From: Corynebacterium halotolerans YIM 70093 = DSM 44683
Lineage (GTDB): Bacteria > Actinomycetota > Actinomycetes > Mycobacteriales > Mycobacteriaceae
Direction of reading: 5' to 3'
DNA: 64,000 nucleotides
Assembly (NCBI RefSeq): GCF_000341345.1
Contig: NC_020302.1
Span: 848,075 to 912,074, forward strand
A model generated the notes under the pieces. That model saw only the letters and a list, made by a program, of their open reading frames with translations, did not search any database and had not been told where the DNA came from. Positions within the stretch are counted from its first letter, which is position 1. Every line of letters starts with the position of its first letter. Positions 13,098 to 22,333 of this stretch are shown here, in pieces. Position numbers and translations under genes: made by a program.

Positions 13098-14765
13098 TCA
13101 GTTGAGCCGGTCGAGGGTGCCCAGGTCCTCGGCGTCGACGATGCGGTAGGCGTACCCCTGCTCGGCCAGGAAACGCTGGCGGTGGGCGGCGTACTCGGCG
13201 TCGAGGGTGTCGCGGGAGACCACGGAGTAGAAGTGGGCCTGCCCGCCGTCCTTCTTCGGCCGCAGGAGGCGGCCCAGGCGCTGGGCCTCCTCCTGGCGGG
13301 AGCCGAATGTGCCGGAGACCTGGATGGCCACCGCCGCCTCGGGCAGGTCGATGGAGAAGTTCGCCACCTTGCTCACCACCAGCACGGAGATCTCCCCGTT
13401 GCGGAACTGGTCGAACAGGGCCTCGCGCTTCCTGTTCGACGTCCGCCCCTCGATGATGGGGGCGTCGAAGCGCTCCGACAGCTCCTCCAGCTGGTCGAGG
13501 TAGGCGCCGATGATCAGCGTCGGCTGCCCTTCGTGCCGGGCCAGCAGCTTCTCGACGACGCGCAGCTTGCCGGAGGCGCTCGCCGCCAGGCGGTAGCGTT
13601 CACCCGTCTCGGCGGTGGCGTAGACCATCCGCTCGGACTCGCTCATGGTGGTGCGCACCTCGACGCACTCGGCCGTCGCGATGTAGCCGGCCGTCTCGAG
13701 GTCCTTCCATGGGGCGTCGTAACGCTTCGGCCCGATCAGGGAGAACACGTCGCCCTCGCGGCCGTCCTCGCGCACGAGTGTGGCCGTGAGCCCCAGGCGG
13801 CGCCGCGACTGCAGGTCGGAGGTCATGCGGAAGACCGGGGCGGGAAGCAGGTGGACCTCGTCGTAGATGATCAGGCCCCAGTCACGGGAGTCGAAGAGTT
13901 CCAGTGCCCGGTACTCGCCCCTCGTCTTGCGGGTGACCACCTGGTAGGTGGCGATGGTGACGGGGCGGATCTCCTTCTTCTCGCCGGAGTACTCGCCGAT
14001 CTCGTCCTCGGTCAGGGTGGTCCGTCGCAGCAGCTCGTCCTTCCACTGCCGGCCGGCCACGGTGTTGGTGACCAGGATGAGGGTGGTAGCCCGGGCCTTC
14101 GCCATCGACGCCGCACCCACCATGGTCTTGCCCGCGCCGCAGGGCAGGACCACCACGCCGGAGCCGCCCTCCCAGAAGGAGTCGGCGGCGTAGCGCTGGT
14201 AGTCCCGCAGCTCCCACTGCTCATGGGCGGTGGACAGGTCGATGGGGTGGGCCTCGCCGTCGACGTAGCCGGCCAGATCCTCGGCGGGCCAGCCCACCTT
14301 GAGCAGCTCCTGCTTGAGCCGGCCGCGCTCGGAGGGGTGCACGGCGATGGTTTCGGCGTCGATCTGTGCCCCGAGCATCGGCCTGATCTTCTTGTGGCGG
14401 GTCAGCTCCGCCAGGATGGCCGGCTCCTGCGACTCGAGGACGAGCCCGTGGGCGGGGTGCTTGTGCAGGGTGACGCGGCCGTAGCGGCTCATGATCTCGG
14501 CGACGTCGATGAGCAGCGGCTGCGGGACGGGGAAGCGGGAGTACCGCTCGAGGACGTCGACGACCTGCTCGGCGTCGTGGCCGGCGGCGCGCGCGTTCCA
14601 CAGCGCCAGCGGGGTGATGCGGTAGGTGTGGACGTGCTCGGGCGCGCGCTCCAGCTCCGCGAAGGGGGCGAGCGCGGCGCGGGCCTCCTCGGCCAGGGCG
14701 TGGTCGATCTCGAGCAGGACGGTCTTGTCGGACTGGACGATCAGGGGTCCGTCGCCGAATGCCAA
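13098..14765 (-). CDS. XPB/Ssl2-type DNA helicase
   Basis: A 555-residue superfamily 2 helicase. The N-terminal 110 residues form a Helicase_C_3-type domain (GPLIVQSDKTVLLEIDH...). Motor motifs follow: Q-like LRDYQ (187-191), Walker A CGAGKT (209-214), DEVH (302-305), GLTATLVREDG containing motif III, and the motif VI region RQEEAQRLGRLLR. By family it is a 3'-5' DNA translocase used in excision repair. Bacterial XPB is known in actinobacteria, but its cellular role is unclear. The start is TTG 14765 with GGAGG eight bases upstream; the next residues AFGDGPLIVQSD match the usual family N-terminus. Its usual companion, the helicase-associated protein at 17887-20181, is separated from it by an ABC/XRE cassette. 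Confidence 0.9.
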   Translation of the reverse strand: MAFGDGPLIVQSDKTVLLEIDHALAEEARAALAPFAELERAPEHVHTYRITPLALWNARAAGHDAEQVVDVLERYSRFPVPQPLLIDVAEIMSRYGRVTLHKHPAHGLVLESQEPAILAELTRHKKIRPMLGAQIDAETIAVHPSERGRLKQELLKVGWPAEDLAGYVDGEAHPIDLSTAHEQWELRDYQRYAADSFWEGGSGVVVLPCGAGKTMVGAASMAKARATTLILVTNTVAGRQWKDELLRRTTLTEDEIGEYSGEKKEIRPVTIATYQVVTRKTRGEYRALELFDSRDWGLIIYDEVHLLPAPVFRMTSDLQSRRRLGLTATLVREDGREGDVFSLIGPKRYDAPWKDLETAGYIATAECVEVRTTMSESERMVYATAETGERYRLAASASGKLRVVEKLLARHEGQPTLIIGAYLDQLEELSERFDAPIIEGRTSNRKREALFDQFRNGEISVLVVSKVANFSIDLPEAAVAIQVSGTFGSRQEEAQRLGRLLRPKKDGGQAHFYSVVSRDTLDAEYAAHRQRFLAEQGYAYRIVDAEDLGTLDRLN

Positions 14766-14867
14766 AGGGGGTGCCTCCAGGGTGGGAAGTGAAGTGTCGA
14801 CCCACGATTATCTCACCCGGGGGCCGAAACTCCATAGGAGGCGGATCACTTCCGTGTCACGTCCGCG

Positions 14868-16034
14868 TCACTTCCGGGTCAGTGCCTGCCGCCAGGTCAG
14901 CTTGCGGCCGTTGTTGAGGATGGCGTTGCGGTAGATGCGGGCGACCAACCAGATGACCCCGACGGTGGCCACCGCGAGGATGGTGTAGGAGGCGGCCAGG
15001 CCTGCGAGGCTGAGGTTGCCGCCCGCGTACTGCAGCGGGGCCACGGCCACCGAGACCGGCGGTACCCAGGCCAGTACCTGCATCCAGGTGGCGTCGAGCA
15101 CCTGCCAGCCGAACAGCGGGACGTAGGTGGTGGCGAGGATGAGGATGAGGATGGGCGTCTGGGTGGACTGCAGATCCTCGGTGCGCTGGACCATCGCGCC
15201 GGCCGCGGCGTAGAGGCTGCCGTAGAAGACCAGGCCGAGCATGAACCCGACGAGCAGGATTCCGATGATGCCCCACTGGAAGTCGACGCCGTCCAGCAGC
15301 CCGGAGATGTTCAGCGCCACGGCCGCGACCGTCACGATGAGTGCGGTGGCCGCCAGTCCGAACAGGGCGTTGCCGAGGATCTTTCCGGTGAGGAAGTCCA
15401 TGGGGCGCACGCTCGCCAGGATGATCTCCACGACCCGGGAGGACTTCTCCTCGGTGACGCGGCCGCCGATGTTGGCGGCGAAGAGCATGACGGTGAACAT
15501 CAGGATCATCACGCCGGCGAGCACCGTGACCACCGCTCCCAGCGACGTGCCGTCGCCACCGTCCCCGATGTCGACCGCCGTGACCGCGGACGGGGGAGTG
15601 GCGGCGGCGAACTCGCCCGCGTCGACGCCGACCGCCTCGAGCGCCGCAGCCGAGGCCCGGGCGGAGGTGATCTGGTCGACTGCGCCGAGGATCTGCGCTG
15701 AGGGGCTGCCCTCGGTCAGCAGATCCCAGCCGTGCCCGGCGGGGACGAGCGCTGCGTCGGCGTCGCCGTCGAGCACCGCGGCCTCGGCCTGTGCGCGGTC
15801 GTCGACGGCGGAGGCCTCGATTCCGGTGTCGGTGAAGGCGCCGGCCTCCATCCCGACGACGGCGAGGGCCGGATCATCGCCCTCCCGTCCGGTCAGCCAG
15901 CTGATGACCCCGATGCCGCCGATCGCGAGCAGGAGCGTGATGATGACGGAGATGATGATGCCCTTGTTGCGCAGGGCGACCTGGATCTCGCGGCGGGCGA
16001 CGGTGGTGATGGTGTGGGCCGATGAGTAACTCAT
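14868..16034 (-). CDS. ABC-2 type exporter permease (NatB-like)
   Basis: A 388-residue permease. It has one hydrophobic segment near residues 25-48 (GIIISVIITLLLAIGGIGVI), a large extracytoplasmic domain of about 130 residues, then five or so membrane helices. The NatB-type signature GGRVTEEKSSRVVEIILASVRP (about 190-212) precedes the helices SLAGLAASYTILAVATVGVI and neighbours. NatAB-type exporters extrude sodium or toxic molecules; the substrate here is unknown. The ATG overlaps the ATPase stop as ATGA, so the two form one translation unit. Confidence 0.85.
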   Translation of the reverse strand: MSYSSAHTITTVARREIQVALRNKGIIISVIITLLLAIGGIGVISWLTGREGDDPALAVVGMEAGAFTDTGIEASAVDDRAQAEAAVLDGDADAALVPAGHGWDLLTEGSPSAQILGAVDQITSARASAAALEAVGVDAGEFAAATPPSAVTAVDIGDGGDGTSLGAVVTVLAGVMILMFTVMLFAANIGGRVTEEKSSRVVEIILASVRPMDFLTGKILGNALFGLAATALIVTVAAVALNISGLLDGVDFQWGIIGILLVGFMLGLVFYGSLYAAAGAMVQRTEDLQSTQTPILILILATTYVPLFGWQVLDATWMQVLAWVPPVSVAVAPLQYAGGNLSLAGLAASYTILAVATVGVIWLVARIYRNAILNNGRKLTWRQALTRK

Positions 16035-16909
16035 GCCTGGACAACCTCCCGGAACAGTTCGGTCAGGTCGGGGACCCGGCGGGTGAAGGAATGGACGGGG
16101 CCGGCGGCGAGCGCGGCGTGGAGGACGGTTTGATCGTCCACGTCACCGACGTCGAGGACCACCCTGTTTTCTTCCTCCTCGACGACAGCGGTGCCAGCCG
16201 GGTACCAGCCGCGTGCCGGGGTGTGGACCTCGAAGAGGACGGGCCCGGAGGTGCGCAGGGCCTCGACGGTGCCCTCGGTGACCATCGAACCGTGGGCGAC
16301 GATCCCGATCCGGTCGCACAGGCGCTGCACGAGGTCGAGCTGGTGGGAGGAGAAGATGACCGGCACCCCGGCCTCGGCGCGCTCGACGAGCATCTGACTC
16401 ATGACCTCCACCGCGACGGGGTCGAGGCCGGAGAAGGGCTCGTCGAGGATGAGCAGCTCCGGGTCGTGGATGAGGGAGGCCGCCAGCTGCACGCGCTGCT
16501 GGTTGCCCAGCGACAGGTCGTCGAGGCGGTCGTCGAGCCGCTCGCCCAGTCCGAGGCGGGTGAGCAGGGCGACGGCGGAGTCGGCGGCGTCGGCCTTGCC
16601 CATGCCGTGCAGCTGGCCGAAGAAGGTCAGCTGGTTGGCGATCTTCTCCTTGCCGTAGAGACCGCGTTCCTCGGGCATGTAGCCGATGCGGCGGCGGATG
16701 TCGTCGCTCATGGATTCCTCGCCGAAGCGGACCTCGCCGGAGTCGGCGGAGAGCACTCCGAGGGCGATGCGCATGGTGGTGGATTTTCCGGCGCCGTTGG
16801 AGCCGACGAAGCCGTAGAGCTCGCCGGGGTGGACGGAAAACGTCATGTCGGTCAGGGCCTTCGTCTCCCCGAAGGTCTTGGTCAGATGGTCGATGTGGAG
16901 CGCGGGCAT
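16031..16909 (-). CDS. ABC exporter ATP-binding protein (NatA-like)
   Basis: A 292-residue ATPase with Walker A GSNGAGKST (36-44), a CcmA/NatA-type signature LSLGNQQR, Walker B LLILDEPFSGLD and switch FSSHQLD. A C-terminal accessory region of about 85 residues follows the motor, as in DrrA/NatA exporters. It is paired with the overlapping permease gene downstream and follows the small membrane-protein gene after 4 nt. It forms the core of a four-gene cassette controlled by the XRE-family protein at its head. Confidence 0.88.
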   Translation of the reverse strand: MPALHIDHLTKTFGETKALTDMTFSVHPGELYGFVGSNGAGKSTTMRIALGVLSADSGEVRFGEESMSDDIRRRIGYMPEERGLYGKEKIANQLTFFGQLHGMGKADAADSAVALLTRLGLGERLDDRLDDLSLGNQQRVQLAASLIHDPELLILDEPFSGLDPVAVEVMSQMLVERAEAGVPVIFSSHQLDLVQRLCDRIGIVAHGSMVTEGTVEALRTSGPVLFEVHTPARGWYPAGTAVVEEEENRVVLDVGDVDDQTVLHAALAAGPVHSFTRRVPDLTELFREVVQA

Positions 16910-16913
16910 GCGC

Positions 16914-17441
16914 TCACTCCTTTTCGGTCGTGTGGAAGGTCAGGGCGTAGCCGACCGCGGGCAGGGAACCGGCGACCAGGCCGATCATGAACATGGTGAG
17001 GGCGCAGACGACGGTCAGGCCGATCACCGTCAGGTGTTCGTGAAAGACGGTGCCGATGATGAGCACGACGAAACCGGCGCCCAGGAGCAGGTTGCTGAAC
17101 AGTCTCTGACTACGGCGACGCCAGGTGTCCAGCACGGAGCGCTCGTACTCGTCGAGCACGGTCTCCGGGGCGCTGTCCTTGATGTCGATGGCACCGCGCA
17201 GCAAGGTCCAGGCCACCATCATCGCCACGGTGATGGTGAGATGGAACCAGATGGCCGCACCCCAGAAGAGGGAGGCGAGCAGCGTGACGGGCAACAGCCC
17301 CACCGCGCTGAAGTAGCAGGCGATGAGGGCGCGGGTGGGACCGGGGCGCCGCCAGCGGTGGAACTTTCCGGAACCGCCGGTCACCCGCTGCCAGCGGGCG
17401 ATGCGGCGGTCCTCGGCGGTCGGGGAGGTGAGGGTGGGCAT
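16914..17441 (-). CDS. Small integral membrane protein of the ABC/XRE cassette
   Basis: A 175-residue protein with two hydrophobic hairpins: about residues 38-80 (ALIACYFSAVGLLPVTLLAS and WFHLTITVAMMVAWTLL) and about 117-165 (LLLGAGFVVLIIGTVF and ALTMFMIGLVAGSLPAV). An RRR-rich loop lies between them. No family function is recognised. It sits 3 nt after the XRE-family gene and 4 nt before the ATPase gene. Such membrane proteins often accompany YozG-like regulators and may sense the membrane or bind the regulator; that role is inference. Confidence 0.7.
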   Translation of the reverse strand: MPTLTSPTAEDRRIARWQRVTGGSGKFHRWRRPGPTRALIACYFSAVGLLPVTLLASLFWGAAIWFHLTITVAMMVAWTLLRGAIDIKDSAPETVLDEYERSVLDTWRRRSQRLFSNLLLGAGFVVLIIGTVFHEHLTVIGLTVVCALTMFMIGLVAGSLPAVGYALTFHTTEKE

Positions 17442-17444
17442 GGT

Positions 17445-17711
17445 TCACTCCTGCCGGGGGCGGTAGATCTCGGTGGACATGGGGGTGAATTCGGTGCGGG
17501 AGAAGACAGCTTCCACCGGCAGCTCGAAGACCTCACAGATGCGGAAGGCGAGGTCGAGGCTGGGGGAGTGGTCGCCGCGTTCCAGGGCACCGATGGTCTG
17601 CGGATTCACGTTGACGAGTTCGGCGAGCCGGGCGCGCGACATGTCCCGCTCCGCGCGCAGGACCCGGATGCGATTGTGGATCGTGTCCGCTGGCTTCTTC
17701 CTTGGGGACAT
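17445..17711 (-). CDS. XRE-family helix-turn-helix regulator
   Basis: An 88-residue single-domain regulator. The Cro/C1-type HTH covers about residues 12-66: IHNRIRVLRAERDMSRARLA, then VNVNPQTIGALERGDHSP as recognition helix and turn, then AFRICEVFELPVEAVFS. This is the short YozG-like class often found beside membrane-protein or transporter genes. It heads a same-strand cluster with a membrane protein and an ABC exporter, so autoregulation of that cluster is likely. The upstream region (17712-17757) is AT-richer than its surroundings and contains TTGACA on the minus strand, but no well-spaced -10. Confidence 0.85.
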   Translation of the reverse strand: MSPRKKPADTIHNRIRVLRAERDMSRARLAELVNVNPQTIGALERGDHSPSLDLAFRICEVFELPVEAVFSRTEFTPMSTEIYRPRQE

Positions 17712-17886
17712 ATGTTAAAGCGTTGTATAAACCCAACAATATGTCAATTGGAAAAGTGAGGTGTCCCGGAAGGAACCGACGAGGGGGAAGGGCCCCGGGG
17801 AACCGCAGGCACCACCCACCGGCCCTGCCGTGGCGCCGGGTCGAGGCCTGGGCGGGGCCGGTCCCGCCACCGGTGAGGAGCCACTC

Positions 17887-20181
17887 CTACCCCAGGATGA
17901 CCTCGGTGATCCGGTGGAGGGTGAAACGGTGCACGGTGCCGGTGGCCTCGTCGACGGCGTCGACCTGCCCGCCCGAGACCGTCACCGGCTTGACCGTCCG
18001 GTGCACGGCCACCCCGTGCTTGTCGACGAACCCGAGGGTCACCGTCCGCCCGCCCCGCGCGGCGGCCTGGAGCAGCCCGAGGGTCGCCGTGCCCTGGACG
18101 GTGTTGCCGCGGTCATCGGTGGCACGTTCACCCCGGGAGGCCGCGTCACCCCGGCGGATGGCCGACACCGCCGCGCGGATGCGCGACTCATCGAGCCCGC
18201 CGGTGGGCCGCGCGGGGATGTCGGGGGCCGGCAGGCGGGCCGGCTTCGGGCGGATGTCCAGGGCCGCGCCGGTGGCGTCCTCGGCCACCGGCTGGAACCC
18301 GGCCGCCCGCAGCTCCTCGATCACCCTCACCAGCGGTGCCTGCGCCACGGCCACGGTCGGGGCGATCACGTGCAGCGCGACCTTCTCCGCTGCCGGGGTG
18401 CGGGCGGCCTCCGCCAACAGGGCCGGATCGTCGCAGCGCAGATAGCTCATGGCCGGGCCACCCCGGAGGGTGCCGTGGCGGCGGGCCACGTCGTCGATGA
18501 GGTAGCTGATCGACTGCGGCACCTCGCCCAGGGAGTGATCCGTCAGCCAGTCGCGCAGCTCCCCGGCGGTGCGCCCGGTGTCCAGTGCGCGGCGCACCGA
18601 GGCCTCCGTGACCCGGTAGACACTGGCCAGACCCGCGGACTCCAGTTCGGCGAGCAGGTCGAGCTCGGCCTGCAGCCCGCGGGGCAGGGGGCCGGGGGCG
18701 AGGATGGTCATGTCGCCCTGGGGGATGACCCGTTCCACGGTGCCCGGGGTGACATCCGCGGCCACGGCCTCCGCATCCGCCACCGGATCGAGCAGGGCGC
18801 GCAGCAGGGAGGTCGCCGTGCCGCCGACCACCGCCCCGATCCACCGGGCCTCGGCGACGAGCTCCGTGGTCGTGCGCTCCGGCAGGAGGGAGGCGTGGAC
18901 GGGGGCGGTGAAGAACAGATCGTCGCGCAGCTGCCCGTCGGTGACCTCCACGCCCGGGGCCGGGCGGGTGAACTGGCCCAGCACCAGCGCGCGCTGCTCG
19001 GGCAGGTGGTCGCGCCGGGTGGCGGCGGTCAGCAGCCGGGCGGGATTGCCACGCTCGTCGGGGTCCCCGATGAGCCAGGCGGCCCACGGGGAGGACAGCC
19101 AGCCGCGCAGCAGTCGCAACCAGCGGGTGGCCAGGTCGGCCTCCAGCCACTCGTCGGCGGCCGCGGTGGGGGCGAGGTAGTCGGAGCCCTCGTCGTCGAC
19201 GGGCAGGGGAGTGGGTTCACCGCGGCCCAGCAGTCCGGCGCTGGTGGCCACGCCGACCAGGCGGTGGATGTCGCCCTCCGGCAGGCCGAGCTCCCGGGAC
19301 AGCGCGGTCACCGCCCGTACGCCCACCCCGCCCTCCTTGAGCAGCGGGACCGGGGTGGTACCCAGCCGGTCGAGCAGCCGGCGCAGGTGCCGGGCGACCT
19401 CCAGGCCGGCCCCGGCCCCGGCCTGATCGGCGCGGTCCCGGGCGCGGGTGTCGGCTGCGGTGTCCCCGCTCACCCGCGCCGAGGGCACGAGTGGGCGGGC
19501 GGCGGGCTCCTCGCCGCGCAGGGCGGCGCGCACCACCCGCGGCAGGCGGACGGTCTGGGCGTCGACGCGTGCGAGCAGGCCGGCCGCCAGCAGCTGGGGC
19601 ACGGGGCGGTCGGGATCGGCGTCCGGGGCGGCGTCGCGGGTGCGGCCCAGTCCACCGGAGTTGATCAGGGTGTCGAGGATGGCGCGCTGGTTCTTCGGCA
19701 GTGTCTTCAGCGCGCGGGCGGTCTCACCGGCGTCGGGGCCGGCGGTGTCGTCGAGCAGCTGCCAGTCGTGCGGCAGGGAGGGCATCGCCTCGCGGATGAC
19801 CAGCAGGGCGTCCGACTCCCCGTAGACCAGGGCCACGCCGCGCAGCCGGTCGAGCGCCTGCTCCACCTGCTCGGGGGAGGGCGTGCGGGCCCGGTCGACG
19901 ACGTGGGAGATGACCGCGTCCGCGGTGACGGGCTCGAGCTCCCCGCCGAGGTCGGCGGCGGCCTCGAGGGTGGCCAGCTCCAGGGCGGTGAGCGTGCGCA
20001 CCACCCGTCCGACGGAGGCGCGCAGCTGCAGGCGGGCCGCCAGCGGGGCGATTCCCGGGGGCAGGGGCAGGACGGCATCGGGCCGGGCACGCAGGAGCGC
20101 GGCGAGCTCACCGTCGTCCCGGCGGGCGAGCCAGGTGCGGAAATCGGGCCGGTCGGGGGTGGGGGATGCCGCGGAAGTCAT
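17887..20181 (-). CDS. Helicase-associated protein with Helicase_C_3 domain
   Basis: A 764-residue actinobacterial protein without a motor domain. The first 440 residues are helix-rich and winged-helix-like, with LVRRLRR/LLDRLGTTPV-type repeats. Residues about 480-570 (GDMTILAPGPLPRGLQAEL through ISYLIDDVARRHGTL) match the domain at the N-terminus of the nearby XPB helicase. The C-terminus (VTLGFVDKHGVAVHRTVKPV, then DAVDEATGTVHRFTLHRI) resembles a WYL-type beta module. This suggests an accessory partner of XPB helicase, loosely comparable to Bax1 in archaea; this is inference. The ATG at 20181 is 10 nt from a TAAGAT hexamer. The gene is divergent from the small gene at 20247. Confidence 0.78.
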   Translation of the reverse strand: MTSAASPTPDRPDFRTWLARRDDGELAALLRARPDAVLPLPPGIAPLAARLQLRASVGRVVRTLTALELATLEAAADLGGELEPVTADAVISHVVDRARTPSPEQVEQALDRLRGVALVYGESDALLVIREAMPSLPHDWQLLDDTAGPDAGETARALKTLPKNQRAILDTLINSGGLGRTRDAAPDADPDRPVPQLLAAGLLARVDAQTVRLPRVVRAALRGEEPAARPLVPSARVSGDTAADTRARDRADQAGAGAGLEVARHLRRLLDRLGTTPVPLLKEGGVGVRAVTALSRELGLPEGDIHRLVGVATSAGLLGRGEPTPLPVDDEGSDYLAPTAAADEWLEADLATRWLRLLRGWLSSPWAAWLIGDPDERGNPARLLTAATRRDHLPEQRALVLGQFTRPAPGVEVTDGQLRDDLFFTAPVHASLLPERTTTELVAEARWIGAVVGGTATSLLRALLDPVADAEAVAADVTPGTVERVIPQGDMTILAPGPLPRGLQAELDLLAELESAGLASVYRVTEASVRRALDTGRTAGELRDWLTDHSLGEVPQSISYLIDDVARRHGTLRGGPAMSYLRCDDPALLAEAARTPAAEKVALHVIAPTVAVAQAPLVRVIEELRAAGFQPVAEDATGAALDIRPKPARLPAPDIPARPTGGLDESRIRAAVSAIRRGDAASRGERATDDRGNTVQGTATLGLLQAAARGGRTVTLGFVDKHGVAVHRTVKPVTVSGGQVDAVDEATGTVHRFTLHRITEVILG

Positions 20182-20246
20182 GGTGTGGACGATCTTACGT
20201 CCGATTCAAGTTACGTTTTCCCCCCAGGTTTGGAAGAATGAACGGT

Positions 20247-20441
20247 ATGGCAAACATGGAGAAGAAGGGCTACGTCGATCCGGGCTGGCCGAAGTACATT
20301 CCCGGCGACGGGCATGCAATTACCGAGCAGATTTCCAAGCTGGCCGGCGCGTCCAGCCCCTACGGTGATGACACGGTGCTGCCGGTCCCGCCGGAGCAGC
20401 TGAGCTACGTCCACCCGTACACCCGTATCAGCCGGGACTAA
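20247..20441 (+). CDS. Small conserved hypothetical protein (64 aa)
   Basis: A 64-residue soluble protein, rich in glycine, proline and tyrosine, beginning MANMEKKGYVDPGWPKYIPG and ending SYVHPYTRISRD. No domain is recognised. Evidence that it is real: GGAAG ten bases upstream, corynebacterial codon usage, and a perfect 23-bp terminator just after the stop. In-frame ATGs at 20238 and 20256 are alternative starts. It may be an actinobacterial orphan; the function is unknown. Confidence 0.65.
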   Translation: MANMEKKGYVDPGWPKYIPGDGHAITEQISKLAGASSPYGDDTVLPVPPEQLSYVHPYTRISRD

Positions 20442-20451
20442 CCGGAACGGG

Positions 20452-20512
20452 CATCCCCCGGCGGCCCGCACACCTGACTGGTGTGCGGGCCGCCGGGGGA
20501 TGTTCTCTTTTC
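20452..20512 (+). terminator. Perfect 23-bp intrinsic terminator
   Basis: Positions 20452-20474 pair perfectly with 20480-20502 around the loop TGACT, followed by TTCTCTTTT. It ends the small gene at 20247-20441 and faces the rpf1 terminator. Confidence 0.92.
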
Positions 20513-20546
20513 CGGGCCCGGGCTCTGAGCGCCGGCCGGCGGAAAC

Positions 20547-20583
20547 GACGGAAGCCTCCGCGGACCATGCGGAGGCTTCCGTC
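20547..20583 (-). terminator. Terminator downstream of rpf1
   Basis: A 15-bp perfect stem (20547-20561 with 20569-20583) with a 7-nt loop lies 30 nt past the rpf1 stop. On the minus strand the stem is followed by GTTTCC, a weak U-tract. Confidence 0.75.
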
Positions 20584-20612
20584 ACCCGGCCCGGTGCGGG
20601 CCGTGCGTGGTC

Positions 20613-21460
<848 letters not shown>

Positions 21461-21868
21461 ACCGGGACTTATCCGGTAGGATCTGTGTTGCACGTGTTCT
21501 CGCGGTCCGACCGGCACCCCAGACAGGGCTCGGCGTTGGGCGCCGGATGCGGTTTCGCGTCGTGTCCGCGGCTCAGACTAACGGTTTGTAACGTTTGTGT
21601 CACGCTAAAGACACGAAACGTGATGAAATTTCGGCCCTTCTCCGTTTTGCCCCTGGGTCCTCCCAGCTCATGGCGTTACAACATGGAGATGTGATTTACC
21701 TCTCACCGTGGCCGTGGGGCGACGGGGACGGGCGGGGCGTCTGCTGTCGCGGGCTTGCCCGGGCGGGTATAATTATTTCTTCACGCGTTCCCCCAGGGAG
21801 AGGGACGCCGGCGCCTCCGAGAAGCTCGGCGACGCCGATGGTTGCGGACACAGGAAGTGGTGATCATC
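21461..21868 (+). other. Divergent control region between rpf1 and the cspB-like gene
   Basis: About 400 bases without a supported protein gene. It should hold the rpf1 promoter on the minus strand (not pinned down). A hairpin-forming repeat near 21590-21620 (ACGTTT-GTGTC with GACAC-GAAACGT) and the cspB TATAAT box are also here. Confidence 0.6.
21768..21773 (+). promoter_or_regulatory. -10 box of the cspB-like gene
   Basis: A perfect TATAAT occurs in an otherwise GC-rich stretch, about 95 nt before the GTG start. No good -35 lies 17 bp upstream. The predicted leader of about 90 nt is in keeping with the long, structured leaders of cold-shock genes. Confidence 0.55.
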
Positions 21869-22252
21869 GTGCCGATCGGCAAGGTGAAGTGGTACGACGT
21901 CGACAAGGGGTTCGGCTTCGTCTCCAACCCGGGGGACGAGGACGTCTACGTCGGCAAGCAGGTGCTGCCCGAGGGCGTCGAGGAGCTCGTCGCGGGGCAG
22001 CGGATCGAGTTCGACTTCGCCGCGGGCCGACGCGGCCCGCAGGCTCTGCGCGTCAAGGTGCTTGACACGCCCCGCCGCCGCCCCGTCCACCGGCACAAGC
22101 CCGAGGAGCTCAACAGCATGGTCTCCGACATGATGACGCTCCTGGAGGGACAGGTGCAGCCGGCGCTGGCGGCCGGCCGCTACCCGGACCGCAGGACCGG
22201 CCGCCAGATCGCCGAGATCCTGCGCGCCGTGGCCAAGGAGCTCGACTCCTAG
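21869..22252 (+). CDS. cspB: CspB-like cold-shock protein with C-terminal extension
   Basis: A 127-residue protein. Residues 1-65 form a cold-shock domain: the RNP1-type motif is GFGFV in [20 protein letters not shown], and the start VKWYD is typical. Instead of ending at about 67 residues it continues with a conserved basic and helical tail ([20 protein letters not shown], then [13 protein letters not shown]), as in C. glutamicum CspB. The domain binds single-stranded RNA or DNA. GTG 21869 was chosen because it gives the family N-terminus (M)PIGKVKWYD; GTGs at 21857 and 21860 are alternatives. AGGAAG lies 11 nt upstream. Confidence 0.88.
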   Translation: MPIGKVKWYDVDKGFGFVSNPGDEDVYVGKQVLPEGVEELVAGQRIEFDFAAGRRGPQALRVKVLDTPRRRPVHRHKPEELNSMVSDMMTLLEGQVQPALAAGRYPDRRTGRQIAEILRAVAKELDS

Positions 22253-22266
22253 CCCCCGGCAGACCC

Positions 22267-22320
22267 ACGGAAAGGGCCCGGAAGGAATTGGCGTCCGCCA
22301 TCCTTCCGGGCCCTTTCCGT
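22267..22320. terminator. Bidirectional terminator between cspB-like and DUF2771 genes
   Basis: A perfect 20-bp stem (22267-22286 with 22301-22320), with a further short inner stem in the loop, lies between two convergent genes. T-tracts are poor on both sides. Confidence 0.8.
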
Positions 22321-22333
22321 TCCCGCGGCCGAC

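Noticed and set aside
17761-20241. An 826-codon open frame on the plus strand opposite the helicase-associated gene
   Set aside because: It is a low-complexity Gly/Gln/Arg-rich translation opposite a minus-strand gene with clear domains. Such mirror frames are expected in high-GC DNA.
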